A stretch of 60,000 bases of DNA, from contig NC_045143.1 of the NCBI RefSeq assembly GCF_008831285.2, forward strand, positions 6,273,503 to 6,333,502. Direction: 5' to 3'. The notes beneath the pieces are model-generated. The model did no database searches and was not told the DNA's origin. It saw only the letters and a program-made list of their open reading frames with translations. A program made the translations under genes and the position numbers. This document shows, in pieces, positions 1-18,588 of the stretch (position 1 is the stretch's first letter; every line of letters begins with the position of its first letter). The DNA comes from Nymphaea colorata (Eukaryota > Streptophyta > Magnoliopsida > Nymphaeales > Nymphaeaceae).

Positions 1-1140
1 AATGGAAGGGCAGTGTTCTGTGCCACTAAAACCGATGCAATCGTTGCCTCTCCCCTTAGTCTCCCACCAACTAAGATGCTGCTGTTCGCAACAAAGTTCT
101 TGGGCCATTTTCCTCTCCTTTTATCTTGAGCTCTGTACACTTGTTAATGTGGTTGCAGTATTTTTTTTTTTCCCAGCAATTTTTGATGTTCTGTGAGCAG
201 GATTTGTTAATCAATGGCTGGGTGTTGAGAGAAAGTTGCAATGCATGTCAATATGAAGACGTTTAATCAGCAGTAGAAAGTTAAACAGATTCCAATGTTT
301 ATGGAAAAAAATTCAATGATGGATTGAATAGAAAAATCAAAGAGAAACAAAGCATACAATGGTTGTTCATTGACAGTTTCTTCCCTTCCCCTTATGCTCA
401 CTGGTCAAACATAAAAAGAAAAATTCCACTCACTCTTCTTCTGATTTATCAAACCCTTGTATTTACTCTTTAAGCACTGGGACTCCATTTCTCTATTTTG
501 TAAGCTTTATACAAAGGTTCATTTGTTCCTTCTTAATAAATGGTAGGGAGCCCTATTGGCCGGCGTGTTTTGTATCACAAACTTGCATTGTATTTGGAAT
601 TAAGTGAAATTTCCTGTCTTCCATTCTTTACTAGGGGAACTTTCACTATAAAAGTTTACCATCTAAAACAAGAAGTGCAATCAAATGCTGACACTGTTCT
701 CTGCATCTCCCTCTCCCAGTTATGGATCCGATGTGGATTTGATATGACATGTTTTTTGATAATGTGATAAAAGATTCATATTAAATCAAAAACATACAAC
801 AAACTAAGGACATTAGATCAGACATAAGATCTATGCTTAAAATCCTTATTTTATTTTCTTTATTGAAAAAAAGTCTGATTTTAAATCAGATGAAGGAAAA
901 GTCTGACTTTAAATCCACAATTCTTATTGCCCGAGAACTTTAAACTCTGTGGCAATCAAACACGCCCTATCAGTTGCAACCCATTTCTGGATCTTGAGTT
1001 TTTAGAGGTCGAAATAAGATTCCTAAATGGAATGTTTTCAGGTGCAGCATGTGAATCGATACGTGGACATGCAGGCCAACACCGGCTCCTCTTGGAAAGG
1101 TATCGATACGGATATTTGTAAATTGTAACACAGGATCATA
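1..1140. other. Upstream intergenic sequence, no gene recognised
   Basis: No conserved protein is visible here. The stretch is AT-rich with an AATAAA at about 535-540 and could include the 3' untranslated part of a gene lying left of the window. The end of a small transposon may lie near 952-968, where the reverse complement reads GGCGTGTTTGATTGCC, a Tourist-like terminus. A convincing partner terminus with a target duplication was not found. Confidence 0.4.
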
Positions 1141-1231
1141 TATGGATCTAGGCCTGATTTTCATTTTCGTTTCCTATCCGACCCGTTCGAGGCGGTGATC
1201 TCTCTCTCTCGCCCCCTCTCCCCCTCTGTGG

Positions 1232-1259
1232 AAACCCTCTGCCAGGGGGTTTTAGGGTT
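1232..1259 (+). promoter_or_regulatory. Telo-box-like motifs upstream of the S15a gene
   Basis: AAACCCT lies at 1232-1238 and TTAGGGTT at 1252-1259, 47-74 bases before the ATG, beside a CT-rich leader (1199-1227). Telo-boxes (AAACCCTA in either direction) are typical of plant ribosomal-protein and translation genes. They support this start and suggest growth-linked expression. Whether they lie in the promoter or the leader cannot be told without the transcription start. Confidence 0.55.
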
Positions 1260-1305
1260 CAAATTTTCTGCCATCAGCACTCTCTGCTGGTAGAAGGGGA
1301 AGGAA

Positions 1306-2945
1306 ATGGGAAGGAGAATACTGAATGAGGCGCTGAGCAAGCTGGTGAATGCAGAGAGGAGAGGAAAAGCCACTGTCCAACTTCAACCTGTCTCTATTCT
1401 CATGGCCTCCTTCCTCGACGTCATGAAGCAACGAGGTACACTGTCTTTCTCTCTACATATATATACATGTCTTGTTAGATGGTCTTTCCGGAACTCCGAT
1501 TCTCATTCTGTTATCACGGATGGGCAAGTAGGTTAGTTTCTAAATGTAGGAACAATGCGCTCATCGCATAGCGGGAGAAGCTGCTTCTTGTTGTTTGATG
1601 TTGCATTCGTACTCAATAGAGCACTTGAGAATAGGTATGGAGTTTATGAGATTCATTGCATTTTGGCCTAATTGTTCATCGTTAATCGAAGCTCGATAAT
1701 TGATTGAAATCAATTGGAGTTGCACTGTTTGCAGCAATTTCCGGTTTGGAAGTCAATGGTTTTAAGTGGATAGGAATAAGATGGCCATATTGCATTAAAT
1801 CGGTCGAATGGCAGTGTTGGTGGTCGAAGATCATTTGATATGACACTATATGAACATTTTAGGCTCATTATTAGGGTGGTGTCGCATCATTTCGGTCACT
1901 TTTCTGTTTATAACATCTGAAATGATAGTATGGGATCTGCCGGGCCTAGAGTAGCTTCGTGTACATCCGACCCTGGTATTTGGGCAAGGTATTTAATGTG
2001 ATTCAGATAGGCAAGTACTAAGACAAGGTTATAGTTGTTGCCTTGAGCATGTCTATCTCCTGATATGGTTGTACTTATTGCTTTCGAGATGATTTAGCTT
2101 GCAAATGGTATGCGGGATGCATCTTCTACTTAAGAGTGCTTTTAAGAAATTATGGTCTATATTTTTAGAAGATTAACATGTCAACCCACATGCTTGGACA
2201 ATTGCCTTTGCATGTTTGAACTTTGAGGACATGATGATACACTGGAATTTTAGACTTATCAAGTATGCTTGTTGGACCATTAATCTCTGTCATTATGTGG
2301 TACAACTGAAGTAGTGTAGGTTTCTTAAGCATTTGGTTTCATATTTCATGTTTGCCATTCGTCCAGCTACACCAATCCTGATTTTCCCTCCTTTTCTTTT
2401 GGTTGTTAAGTGTTGTCCAGTCTCTAAAAGTATTTTTCATCAAACAACAGTATTAAGCATGCTATATCTATGTGACACTGTGTAAAGAGGATAATGAGCA
2501 TTTGGATATATTCAACTTTATACCATCATTATTATGGGTAAGATACACAAATGAGATCATTCTCTCTTAATAATGTTGGTAAGGTTAACCACCTCAATAA
2601 CATGGTCTGTAATGCATATTGGAATTCCATCATACGATCATTCTTCTTGCTTCGTGAGGTACCCATTTTCTGTCCCAAGTATGTCTCATCTGTTTCCCGG
2701 TACTATGGTTTCTAACTTCATTTAGGACCTGAACAAAAAGGTCTTCATTCGGTGAATAAGTGGTAGTATGTATGGCATATGATGACTTCCAAGTAAAGTG
2801 ATCAAATATTGAGGCCATGCTGGAAAGGAAGGAATGGTTAAATAGTCCTTTGCTGGCATGTTAATACTTACTAATAATTATTGGAAGTTCTACAGATGTA
2901 GAAGAAAAAATTCAGTTTGATGTTGTTTCCAGCATACATAAAAAC

Positions 2946-2998
<53 letters not shown>

Positions 2999-4775
2999 TA
3001 TTATATACTTCTGCAGATTCTTTCCAGTTGTGAATCGTGTACGTGTTTCCAGTTGGACCTTATGTGCCTTCATCACCATGTTGAAGGGTGTGAGTGTGAG
3101 ATTTGATCCGATCTTGGCCTCCATTCTTGAAAGATTGAAAAGGTTGCTAAGGCTTTTTGTCCTTTCCATGTCATGCAGTTACAGTATTAAATGTCAGGGG
3201 CACTTAGTAACGGCTGATTAAGAGTAGTCATCATTCGGTTGTGATTGCATTTTGACTGAAAGATTGAGGACATTAAGAAGGTTAAAGATCATGATAAACT
3301 ATGACAAAAAGGTTGGTGACATTTCGGTGATATGAGAGGCATTAGAAGGTTAGATAGTATAATCTGGAAAAAAACATATTCTACAGCAATTTTATAACTA
3401 AATGGATGCCATTATGAGTAAAAAGGCGGCAAGGCAACTAACATCCCGTGGTACTTCTGTATAGTTTCCCTCGAGTTAGGTGGCTTGTTGCTGCATGAGG
3501 TGCATTCATTTAGAGGGTTTTGCATCTCCACAACTCCTAGTTGGAGTGGAAGCACAGAACAGTCGGTAGAAGACAACGTTTATTGGTACAATAAATGGCA
3601 GAAGACAAAAAATTGCTTGTGTTTTATACATTATAAACAGTCTATGTAGGTTTACCACATGGATACTCCATCTTGCTCGAGTATGAACCTTATATGCTAT
3701 AAAAAAATAAATGAAATATGTTCACATCTATAGAAATGTCTGACTTGACTTTGTGTGGCAATATAAGGTGAAAATTTTGATACTTTCATGAGCACTTATC
3801 TTGGTGTTCAATCTTAAATCTTAAGTTTCTCTCTAGATTCTCTATTATCTAGCATATTATGGCCAATCATCTCTTCTGTGTTTTCTGTTTCCAAATCCAG
3901 TCGCAAATGGAGCATTTTTTGCTTGTTAGGTTGTAACTGGCTGCAATTAGAAGCACCCCCACCCAAAAAAAAAAAGAAAAAAAAGGGGGGACATGTCCAC
4001 TTCTCTACTTTAAGCTGCATGTCACACCAACTTTTGTCATCTACTTTTTCCTTCCTGCCGATGAACTGCTGCCTTTTTCCAGGTTACATAAGGAACTATG
4101 AAGTTTCTGATATTCATCGTGTTGGAAAGATCGATGTGGAACTGCACGGACGAATAACTGACTGTCGGGCTCTTACATATAGGCAAGACTTAAAGGCTAA
4201 GTTTATTGAGAAGTATACAGAACGTGCACTTCCAACACGCCAGGTGAGTGCATATTGCTCATTTCCTTTGGGGTACTTTGTAGTTTTGTTTTTTTTCTAG
4301 GTTTAGTAAACATCATTGACTGTAACCGTTGCATTCTTCCTTTTTGTCATTTTTCTTGCTACTACTTCAGCCTGATTATGTCACCTGACACATCCGCTTT
4401 GTGAACTATTGCATTTGATAGCAGAGTATTCCTGCCTCCAAAGTGTTTAGATGGAGTAGCTAGCAATAGTCGTTTTCTGAAGTTCTGTTGTCATTTGCTC
4501 TATGGCCCTTTCTTGTCTTAAGGATAACGTAAATGTGATAACGTAAATGTACCTTTTTGGCATAACTGATATCCACGGATTATCAAAGTATTGCAATATC
4601 TTGTGGTTAGACTCTCATTCTTGAGCATTATTGCTTTTAAAATTATTATTTCTATCTTCATTTTGTATATCTGCAGTGGGGATATGTTGTGATTACAACT
4701 CCTAATGGTGTCTTGGATCACGAGGAAGCAGTCAAACAAAATGTAGGTGGCCAGGTTCTCGGATACTTCTATTGA
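1306..4775 (+). CDS. RPS15A: Ribosomal protein uS8 / S15a, type II (plant RPS15aB/E-like)
   Basis: Small-subunit ribosomal protein of the uS8 family, which binds the central domain of small-subunit rRNA. The coding exons are 1306-1435, 4083-4243 and 4677-4775, all with GT-AG borders, giving 129 residues (family usual about 130). The protein starts [20 protein letters not shown] and ends in the conserved [10 protein letters not shown]. It carries the middle block [20 protein letters not shown] and the [14 protein letters not shown] core. The MGRRILN start and ALTYRQD block match the divergent plant type II form (Arabidopsis RPS15aB and RPS15aE), not the cytosolic MVRVSVLN form. From family knowledge, the type II protein is thought to serve mitochondrial ribosomes. 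That role is inferred here; no obvious cleavable presequence precedes the ATG. Intron 1 is long (2.6 kb) and contains an (AT)n/(GTTA)n repeat. The ATG at 1306 is the first methionine after the CT-rich leader. Confidence 0.95.
2949..2998. repeat. (TA)n followed by (GTTA)n microsatellite
   Basis: About 15 TA units run directly into five GTTA units inside intron 1 of the S15a gene. It is a compound simple repeat with no coding role. Confidence 0.95.
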
Positions 4776-7036
4776 GATCAAGCAGAGGAGTCTATCGTTT
4801 TGATGTCTTTGTGACAGGCATGTACCTTCAGTTTGTCAAGTGTAGATTATTTTCAAGTTGTGGCAGATAAGAAATCTTCTTCTACCATGGCCTTTGCTTG
4901 TTTCTTTCGGTTCTTGCTGATGGCTGTACTTAATGTTTTTTCCAAGCATTTCCCTTTCTTATTGTTTGCTTTGGTGATTACTGATTAGGTAAAATGGCCC
5001 CAGCTACATGAGAACCTATTGCAAGTTTATGTGTTCACTGTTCAGGAACATTCCTTGGAATGCTTTTCAGCATTTCTGATGCTTTGTCTACTATAGCGAT
5101 CTCTCCTTTCTTTTCCTTGACTAGTTTCTGCTTTTTGCGGTGCTCGGTGAAGAGCCTAGCCCCAACAGTATGAAATGCTCGGCGAGGGAATTAATTGGCA
5201 GGACATGCATTATATACCTCGGAGTCTTTCAATAATTTCCTTGATAGGGTGGTGCTTCCCTAGTTACTGAAGAACCCGTCAACGTTCTTGTTATAATCGT
5301 AGGTCTTGGTAGTGGTGTTGCTGCTCTTTTTGAAAGACGACGGGTGTTTGACACTGAAGTGACCATTCAAACTGGATCGACAAAAAGGAGATGCAACAGC
5401 TGCCTGATTCTGGTTCTCGTTATGTAACTATTTCTTGTCCATTTGGGATCTTAGTTTTTATGCAACCATTGTTAACTATTCTTCTGCGATTACTGAAGCT
5501 TGTAAAACATTAGTAACTTAATTGGTGTAGCTGTTTTGTCCATCTTTTGAATTTTCCTGAGATTTTTGTTTCTTTCTGTTAGACTTTTATAAAACGCGAT
5601 TTTAACTGGTTCCCTTTTTTTACCTTTTAAATCAACAATTAGATTCGAAAACTGAATTTAAGTAGCACTGAGGCTAGGATCCGATGCAGACATTGAGACT
5701 AGGATAACAGATACAAAACTGACTGGGAGATGTGGTGCTTACTTTTCTTGCCACCTGTAAAACAAGCCGCTCAGGCTTCACGCAGATGTTCACTTCAGGT
5801 GGCAATGTTAGTTGCAGATGCCAACCAGGACTGTTAGTTACCTTGGTATTTGAAGTCACTTGGTGGCAAAGGCAACAACTAGTCGAATTGCTCGCACTTG
5901 GCTCGATAAAGCTCATTTCGAAGCTCTTTTAACAAATGAGTTGAGCTTGAGTTTTTAGAATGACTCGTTCATTTGATCGAGTCGAACTGCAACTCAACTC
6001 AACTCGTATGACTGGGATCAACTCGTAAAGCTCGGGTCGTCCGCTTCTCACCTTAACCTTGCTAACTGTTATCATCTAACTCTTTTTCATACTTCCTAGT
6101 CACCTGGCAGTGACAGGTGTGCAGTGTCACACCTTTTCAGCTGCATCTACCTTTTTTCTCTTTCTTGGCATGTATATTAACTGCGGTAACCTCTTCCACC
6201 CAAGCTTTTAGATTTTTCCCCTTCATCATTGTTAAAAGAAAAAAATTAGTCTTTGTAGGAAAAGGCTTTTCCTCCTCCCACCTGTACTCAACCTCTATAA
6301 AAAAGAAAAAAGGAAAAAACTTTTTAGGAGAAGATTATTCTCTTCTCACCTTACCAGTTCAGTCCCATCATATTCTGTAGTTAAGGTTTTACACGAGGTT
6401 GGTCAGTTCAACTCAACTTGATTCATTATTGCTCAGCTCAACCTCGGCTTAAGCTGGAGTTGAGCTGTACAAGGTTGGCTTAAGCTCGGATTATTTTACT
6501 TGATCTATTTTCTTGGTTTTAAGTTTAAAAATTACCAAAAAAAAAAAGATAATCTAGATTAAACAGGCTTGCTCGAGTTTCATTGACTGGAGTTCATGTA
6601 ACTCCAGACTTGTTTATAAGCTTTGACTTTTCAGTTAAGCTGGAGCTTGACTTGTTTGTGAACAAGTCCAGCTCGAGTCGAGCTTAATTGGCTTGGCCCT
6701 TTGTATAGCCTACTTGTAACGGGTGATTCTCTTTGCTGTTATTCATGTGCAAGGTTCTCGTAAATGGAATTTGGGAAGCTAGAGAGGACTTGAAATTTTA
6801 TTTTATTTTATTTTATTTTATTTTTTGTGGTGTCAGCTAGTCAGACAAACCTTGCTAAGTTGAGTCGAGCTGAGCTGCTTGATATTTTGTTGAGCTCTAG
6901 CCTAATTTCTTGAGTTTGACTTAAGCTCGACTCGGTTCATGTTCAAGCCTACAAAGAGAGTGAACTTTTCGCTGCTATATACAATTGGTGAACGTTTGAT
7001 TCACCATTCGTGGGAATCGATAGTGCAGGTGTATTC

Positions 7037-7290
7037 CATAGCTAGGAAACCCATGACTCGGCCTCGGATTGGCAGATGACCATGTCATGGGTCAACGAGT
7101 TGACTTGTTGAATCAGTCAAGTATTCAAATAACCATAATGTAAATCATTGCAGCTGAATTGATTGAGTCAGGCCGAGTCAAGAGCTAGCCAGGTCGAGTC
7201 GGGTCAAACCTTGTCTTGTGGCTGGATTTGTTGGTGATCCAAGCTGGCTTAGGCGATTCCCAAGTAAGCCTGGCTAGTTTGCCAACTATG
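7037..7290. mobile_element. MITE, CATAGTTGGCAAAC family, copy 1
   Basis: The left end reads CATAGCTAGGAAAC and the right end, reverse-complemented, reads CATAGTTGGCAAAC (11 of 14 match). The flanking octamers GTGTATTC (7029-7036) and GTGCATTT (7291-7298) agree at 6 of 8 positions, as expected for an old 8-bp hAT-type duplication. The interior has repeated GAGTCAGG/CTCGGCC words. A second element with the same ends is at 46047-46529. Confidence 0.55.
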
Positions 7291-7591
7291 GTGCATTTCA
7301 TGGTGTTCTCTTTCTGCTGATGACTCAAACATGACCCTGAGGCGCTGCCTTACACTATGAATAGGATGATAAGAAATCAAATGTGCTATATGGAGTCACT
7401 TGATGGTAGGACATAAACCCTGCTACAAAACTAGCCTGCCCCACAAACAAGGGCCACTAAAAACGTTCTTTGAAAACAAATATCACTAAGCTGTTTCTTG
7501 ATCATCCATTTGTAGTTTTTTTCAGTGTGTTTGAATGGTGGAGAAGAGCGTTTGGGACAGATGATTCTATCTAGTTTGTACTCTTCGGCTT

Positions 7592-7988
7592 GGGGCTGCA
7601 CAATCAAACCAACTCAGGTTTAACTTGAACTCGCTTGAAAAAGTTTGAACTCGTGTTTAAATGTATACTTGCAATGTTAAATGAGTCAAGTTCGAGTTGT
7701 AAGAATTTGACTTGTTTAAGCTCAGATCGGCCTGACTACGTGAAATTAGTTTATGATAATTGAATTAGTTAAACAAGTTAACAAGTTAAAGGAGTTGGCG
7801 AGAAACGAGACAGATTAACAAAAACGTGTTAAACAAGATAAGCAAGTAGAGCTCGAGTTCAACGCTATATAGTCGAGTCAAACTCAAGCTTGTTCTATGT
7901 CGAGTCGAGTTTAAAGCCAAGTTTTTTAAGTTGAGTCGAGTTCGAGCTTGCTCAAGTCGAGGTCGTGACCTCGATCATGTGCAGCCCT
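7592..7988. mobile_element. MITE, GGGCTGCACA family (hAT-like), copy 1
   Basis: The left end is GGGGCTGCACA and the right end, reverse-complemented, is AGGGCTGCACA, enclosing about 397 bp. The interior is full of GAGTCGAGTTCGAGC-type words. Elements with GGGCTGCA termini and GAGC-rich interiors are a common plant non-autonomous hAT type, from general knowledge. No clean 8-bp duplication survives. A related right end is at 51871-51877. Confidence 0.5.
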
Positions 7989-8674
7989 AAACGTACAAAC
8001 TTCCCTCCGTTTTTTGTGTGGGGTTGCTATCACCATCATGTGACAAGCATGTCAGCCAAAATGTCTTTCGATCAGGCATCCAAACTCGCCCTTAAGTATG
8101 TCATCTTTTTCACCATGGAATCTCAGCATTGGAATAAGATGCTCTGTTCTATCCAACCATCAAAATGTCCATTAGAAAGGGTTTTTTTCTTTTATTTTTT
8201 CTCCCAAAGCATCAGAATGTAATTTACATGATAGAAGAGATTAGCCTGTAATTTTTATTTAGTTAATAGAAAACTTCTAAATGAAAGACAGGGAGCAAAT
8301 GTCTTAAAACTTTTGTTTTGATGACAAATTACATCAAACTTGCCTTGCCCTCTGTACTTTCAACTCTATCCATGTAATGAACAACACAGAAAAGTGCTTT
8401 GCCATACTGATTTGCCTAAAAGTCTATTATCTTGAAAGAAAGGGGAAAAAAATCTAAAAAATGGGTCTCATGGATCATTTTTCTTTAAACAGGAAAACAT
8501 ATTTTCAGTGAAAATGGCAACAAATTATATTGCTCAAGCCTTTTCATGGTGTTGTCCCTTGCATGGCCTGGTTGTGTAGGCTCACCTTTGTCTTTAGAAA
8601 GAAAAAACCAGAAATATGTTACCGTCCTATTGGGCCTTGTTTGTGAGAATTTAAAACAGAAGTCTATACTCTAA

Positions 8675-9574
8675 GGTACTGTTTGCTGGGCAAGAAATTT
8701 TCTGTAGCACATGAAAGATTTTCCAAATTTTTAATATTTTTCTCGTTTGTCAAACAGGGAATTCTTTTTTTTTTTTTACCGTGAATGGTGGAAACGGAAA
8801 TATATTTTCGAAAAAAAATTTCCAGCAAGAAAGGTAGAAAAAAATTTTCATAATTTTTTTTTTACCGTTGGAAGGAAGGAGGGACGCGGAGGAAGAACGG
8901 AAGGAGGGAGGGGGAAGAAGGGAGGGAGGGATGAGGGAGGGAGGAAGAAGGGAATGAGGGAGGAGGAAGAAGGGAAGGACAGAGGAGGAAGAAGGGAAGG
9001 AGGGAGGGAGGAGGAAGAAGGGAAGAAGGGAAGGAGGGAGGAGGGAAGAAGGGAAGGAGGGAGGGAGGAGGAAGGAGGGAGGGAGGAGGAAGAAGGGAAG
9101 GAGGGAGGAGGGAAGAAGGGAAGGAGGGAGGGAGGAGGAAGGAGGGAGGGAGGAGGAAGAAGGGAAGGAGGGAGGGAGGAGGAAGAAGAAGGGAAGGAGG
9201 GAGGGAGGAGGAAGAAGGGAAGGAGGGAGGGAGGAGGAAGAAGAAGGGAAGGAGGGAGGGAGGAGGAAGAAGGGAAGGAGGGAGGGAGGAGGAAGAAGAA
9301 GGGAAGGAGGGAGGAGGAAGAAGGAAAAATACTTGGAAATATATTCTTCCTTCCTCATTCCCTTCTTCCTCCGCCTCCCTTCTTTTCCTTCATTCCTTCT
9401 TCCCTTCAACCTGGAAATATATTTCTTTTTCATCAAACTAAGAAATAAATTTCTAGAAATTTATTTTTCAGTCATCACACACACATCAAAATTAGAAATA
9501 ACAAAGATTTTTCTCATTTCATTTTTTCAAGAAATATATTTCCAATTTCAGATTTCCAGCTGTCAAACACTACC
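8675..9574. mobile_element. Tourist/PIF-Harbinger-like MITE with purine minisatellite core
   Basis: The left end GGTACTGTTTG and the reverse-complemented right end GGTAGTGTTTG form an inverted repeat (10 of 11), flanked on both sides by TAA (8672-8674 and 9575-9577). A TAA duplication with GG...TGTTTG termini is the signature of Tourist-type MITEs mobilised by PIF/Harbinger transposases. The subterminal parts share GGAAATATATTT-like inverted words. The 900-bp length is large for this class because of the internal purine repeat at about 8870-9325. There is no transposase coding sequence. Confidence 0.75.
8870..9325. repeat. Polypurine G/A minisatellite inside the MITE
   Basis: About 455 bp are almost entirely A and G on this strand, built from words such as GGAGGGAGGGAGGAGGAAGA in imperfect tandem order. 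Long open frames on both strands (Gly/Arg/Glu-rich on +, Ser/Pro/Leu-rich on -) are by-products of the repeat and not genes. Runs of this kind can adopt triplex or G-rich structures, which is known for polypurine tracts generally. Confidence 0.95.
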
Positions 9575-10531
9575 TAAGGGAATTTCACACACATGTGTGT
9601 AGCTAAGTAAGATTTTTTTGGGGAAAGGGGTTGGACTATATTTTTCAGTATTTTTATAGGGCGCATGACATTTTTCAAAATATTTAAAGGGACTAAGTTA
9701 TAATATTTGGAAAATGTGAACAAGGGTTTTTTGCAAGGTCTGAGTAGGTTGCTCCACACCTATAGGTTATTGGGATTCGTAGTATTTTGTGTCATAAAAA
9801 AAAAATGTATTCTTAATCAAAGTTGACAACTGAACATTTGAGAGTTTCACTTGATGGGGATGCTTCCACTCCTTTTTTAAACACAATTTTAAGTGAGTTA
9901 ATCTAAGGGTGGGTGTTTTTGAGTTGTGAGGATTTTGAATTTGTAAATTATGTGGCACGGGTTTCTTTAAGCAAATAAAATATTTACACAAATATCTATG
10001 GTGCATCAAATTAAGGAACAAGATCGATTTGATATTGCGCTTGAGACACATAGTTGTGATGTTATTTGTATTGTTAGTCAAGTATAAATTTGTCTATTCG
10101 TGTCACAATATAAATATGAGACCGTATATGAGTTAGTCATGCACCGCATATCTAAGTCTTCAAAATATATGCAACGATAAATAGGCTTATTATGAATACC
10201 ACCATGAGCATTTCAATTGATACGATCAATGTGCGGCTTAGAATATGTGAAATAACTTTAAAATTTGATAGCAATTTATCAATTTCGATAGTTCACTTGA
10301 GATTTTTCCCCTTGACGGGCTTTTTAAAACAATTATTAATTTTACTTACAACTTATAATTGTTGATTATAATACTATTTTTTTCAATCATACAATATATA
10401 CAATGTAAAGCAAATGAGGTTCTTTTGTGGGATTGATCCTCCAAAAAGCTGCACTGAGATTGAGAGGCTTTGTCACTTACCTAACATACTTAGAACTACG
10501 AAACAAGTATATTTGCGTATTTGATAGCTTC

Positions 10532-10697
10532 ATGTTTGAAATCTAAGGTGGATCTAAGATCCTTTTTTTTGTAGGACCAAAAAGATTTCAAATGTATGAG
10601 AATTTAAGATTTAATATTTGAAGATTTGAAATCCAAGGTGGATCTGACATCCTTTTTATGTAGGACCAAAAAGATTTCAAATCTATGAGAATTTAAG
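10532..10697. repeat. 90-bp tandem duplication
   Basis: The block starting TTTGAAATC near 10535 recurs near 10625 at a 90-bp offset. Both copies carry AAGGTGGATCT, ATCCTTTTT, TAGGACCAAAAAGATTTCAA and ATGAGAATTTAAG with a few substitutions. No coding potential was seen. The words resemble the interior of Tourist-like MITEs, but ends with a target duplication were not found. Confidence 0.75.
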
Positions 10698-10843
10698 GTA
10701 AACAAAAGGCCCTTCATCTCGATCCAAGGGTGACGTATCGTATCTCGTAACGGGTCAAACATGACCCGATCCACATGGCAGGTCTGCCTATGGGTTAAGT
10801 ATCACTGCTCTCCCCTCGAGTGGCTTTTGTTTGTCCTGCAGGC

Positions 10844-10868
10844 TTAGGGTTTGCGAGATTTAGGGTTT
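10844..10868 (+). promoter_or_regulatory. Two telo-boxes upstream of the UAP56 gene
   Basis: TTAGGGTTT occurs twice, at 10844-10852 and 10860-10868, about 200 bases before the ATG and just upstream of a (CT)n leader (about 10898-10914). Paired telo-boxes near the transcription start mark many plant genes of RNA processing and translation. Confidence 0.6.
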
Positions 10869-11065
10869 CTCTTAGGTCGCGCCCTCTTTCGATCCCTGTC
10901 TCTCTCTCTCTCTGTTGATCCTTCTGTCTGTTGTTGCGGGTAAGATCTCCTTCTGCCTCTCCCTCTGAAACTCTAGAGGTGTCTCTCCGGAGTGTGTGCT
11001 TTAGAGCTCCTTCCTTTGGCTTGGAAAATCTCATTAATTTTTCTTTTCTTGTGTGGTAGCGAAGA

Positions 11066-17212
<6,147 letters not shown>

Positions 17213-18588
17213 GGCTGAACATCTGAAGGCTTGTTGCCCTCCTGCATGTAGCTGAGAAGGTTCGGTGCTGTGGCCATTGGGAAATCATCAATGTATTTAT
17301 GCACACCCTGGAGCTCATTTGGTGACGCTGTAATCAACTTCTTAAGCAATAGCTCGTGTACTCTTAGGATTTTGTCAGATATCTACTTAAGAGATATGCT
17401 TACCCTCTGACAGTCTGTAGAACACATTTCATGTGGATTAGGGCTTTTAGCATTGTGAGTTACATTTTCTGTTCAATTCTTAATTAGCCTTTGGCATTTG
17501 AAGTTAGACGATTCTTGCAGATGCTGTTTCTCCCTTTTTATGAAAGCGGCCATTGTTACAATGTGTTGGAGGATTGAAACCGTATATGTGGCATGGCAGA
17601 TTTGTGATAGTTGAATATGGTCATGATGAAGCTGATTCGAACGGGTCTACTATGTAGAATCTCTCACAATGGCACCAGGTTAAATGGGTCTTTAGCTTTT
17701 CAAGTGTGTCCTGGTTTTTATTAGTGCCCAGCGCCTAGTTGTCTAGCATATCTGGTGCTGGTTACCGTGATTGGGTCTTTTGTACAGGTGAGACCAATTA
17801 CGTACTTTAGGTGCGCTCCCTTGCTGACTGCTCTCAACCTTTTTAGTCGAACTGAAATAGTTCTGTCACGTAGCTGAAGCTACTCATAACGAATCTGAAT
17901 CCTGGTTGGGTTATTACTTCATTGTTAAGGGTCATGGCTATGTCAGGAAGTCAGATTTAATCGGCTGCTGCTCGTTGATATTTTGAAGATTGTTTTTAAC
18001 TGGTTTAAATGATTTCATCAGTTGGACCATTTAATCATCGTCAAACTATGAGTACGTTATAAGAAACACCTGCATTGTTTCGACTGAATGCTTACAAAAA
18101 TCCAGATGAATAGCAGCCTACAAGATTGGTTATACGTATAATTACTAATTTTACTATCCAGTGAGGCTTAAACAAGTTTGTATTGAAGCTTGGTTGCCAG
18201 GGTGGTTTCAAACAAGGGTACTGTTAATGACACGAATCTGTAACATGGTCAAGGTTGACATTGATGCAAACGTATGTAGTCATTTTTTATCAGAACGACC
18301 TGCAGCCGACAGAGACAAAGATGCTCAACCTAAAACCCCTGATCCCAACTACATTTCTGGTATAACACGGTTCAATTACAATGAGAAATATGAAACCAAA
18401 AGTGAATCTCCCACCAAATGATTACATGCACCATGTCTTTAACAACGACATAGATGGTACATTCTCTGTTGTTAAATAGAAAGGAAGGATTTGGCAAATA
18501 ACAAAAGGCCATTAGGCAAACATGCCTCATGGATAACACTTCCTCAGGAAAGATCAACCACTCCGAGTCTTGTGCTTTCAGAAACCTT
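17213..18588. other. Convergent intergenic region between UAP56 and UBP6/7
   Basis: It holds the 3' ends of two convergent genes. The helicase 3' untranslated region begins at 17213 and the protease 3' untranslated region (minus strand) lies below 18589. No further gene, transposon end or RNA gene was recognised. Confidence 0.6.

Larger units (their letters stand above)
4776..10790. other. Intergenic region rich in small transposons, no gene
   Basis: No conserved coding sequence was recognised between the S15a stop and the UAP56 promoter. From about 5880 to 7990 the DNA is dominated by degenerate stretches built from CTCGAG, GAGCTCG and ACTCGA words, typical of old hAT-type MITEs. Two have recognisable ends (7037-7290 and 7592-7988). 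A Tourist-like MITE with a purine core follows (8675-9574). After it comes AT-rich unique sequence with a 90-bp tandem repeat near 10.53-10.70 kb. Confidence 0.7.

Noticed and set aside
560-968. A Tourist-like MITE with ends GGCGTGTTT
   Set aside because: The right end is plausible, but the left end matches over only about nine bases and no 3-bp TAA-type duplication lines up.
8747-9448. Open frames of 233 aa (+) and 228 aa (-) over the purine tract
   Set aside because: They are pure by-products of a G/A tandem repeat; composition is Gly/Arg/Glu or Ser/Pro/Leu only, with no domain, and both strands are open for the same reason.
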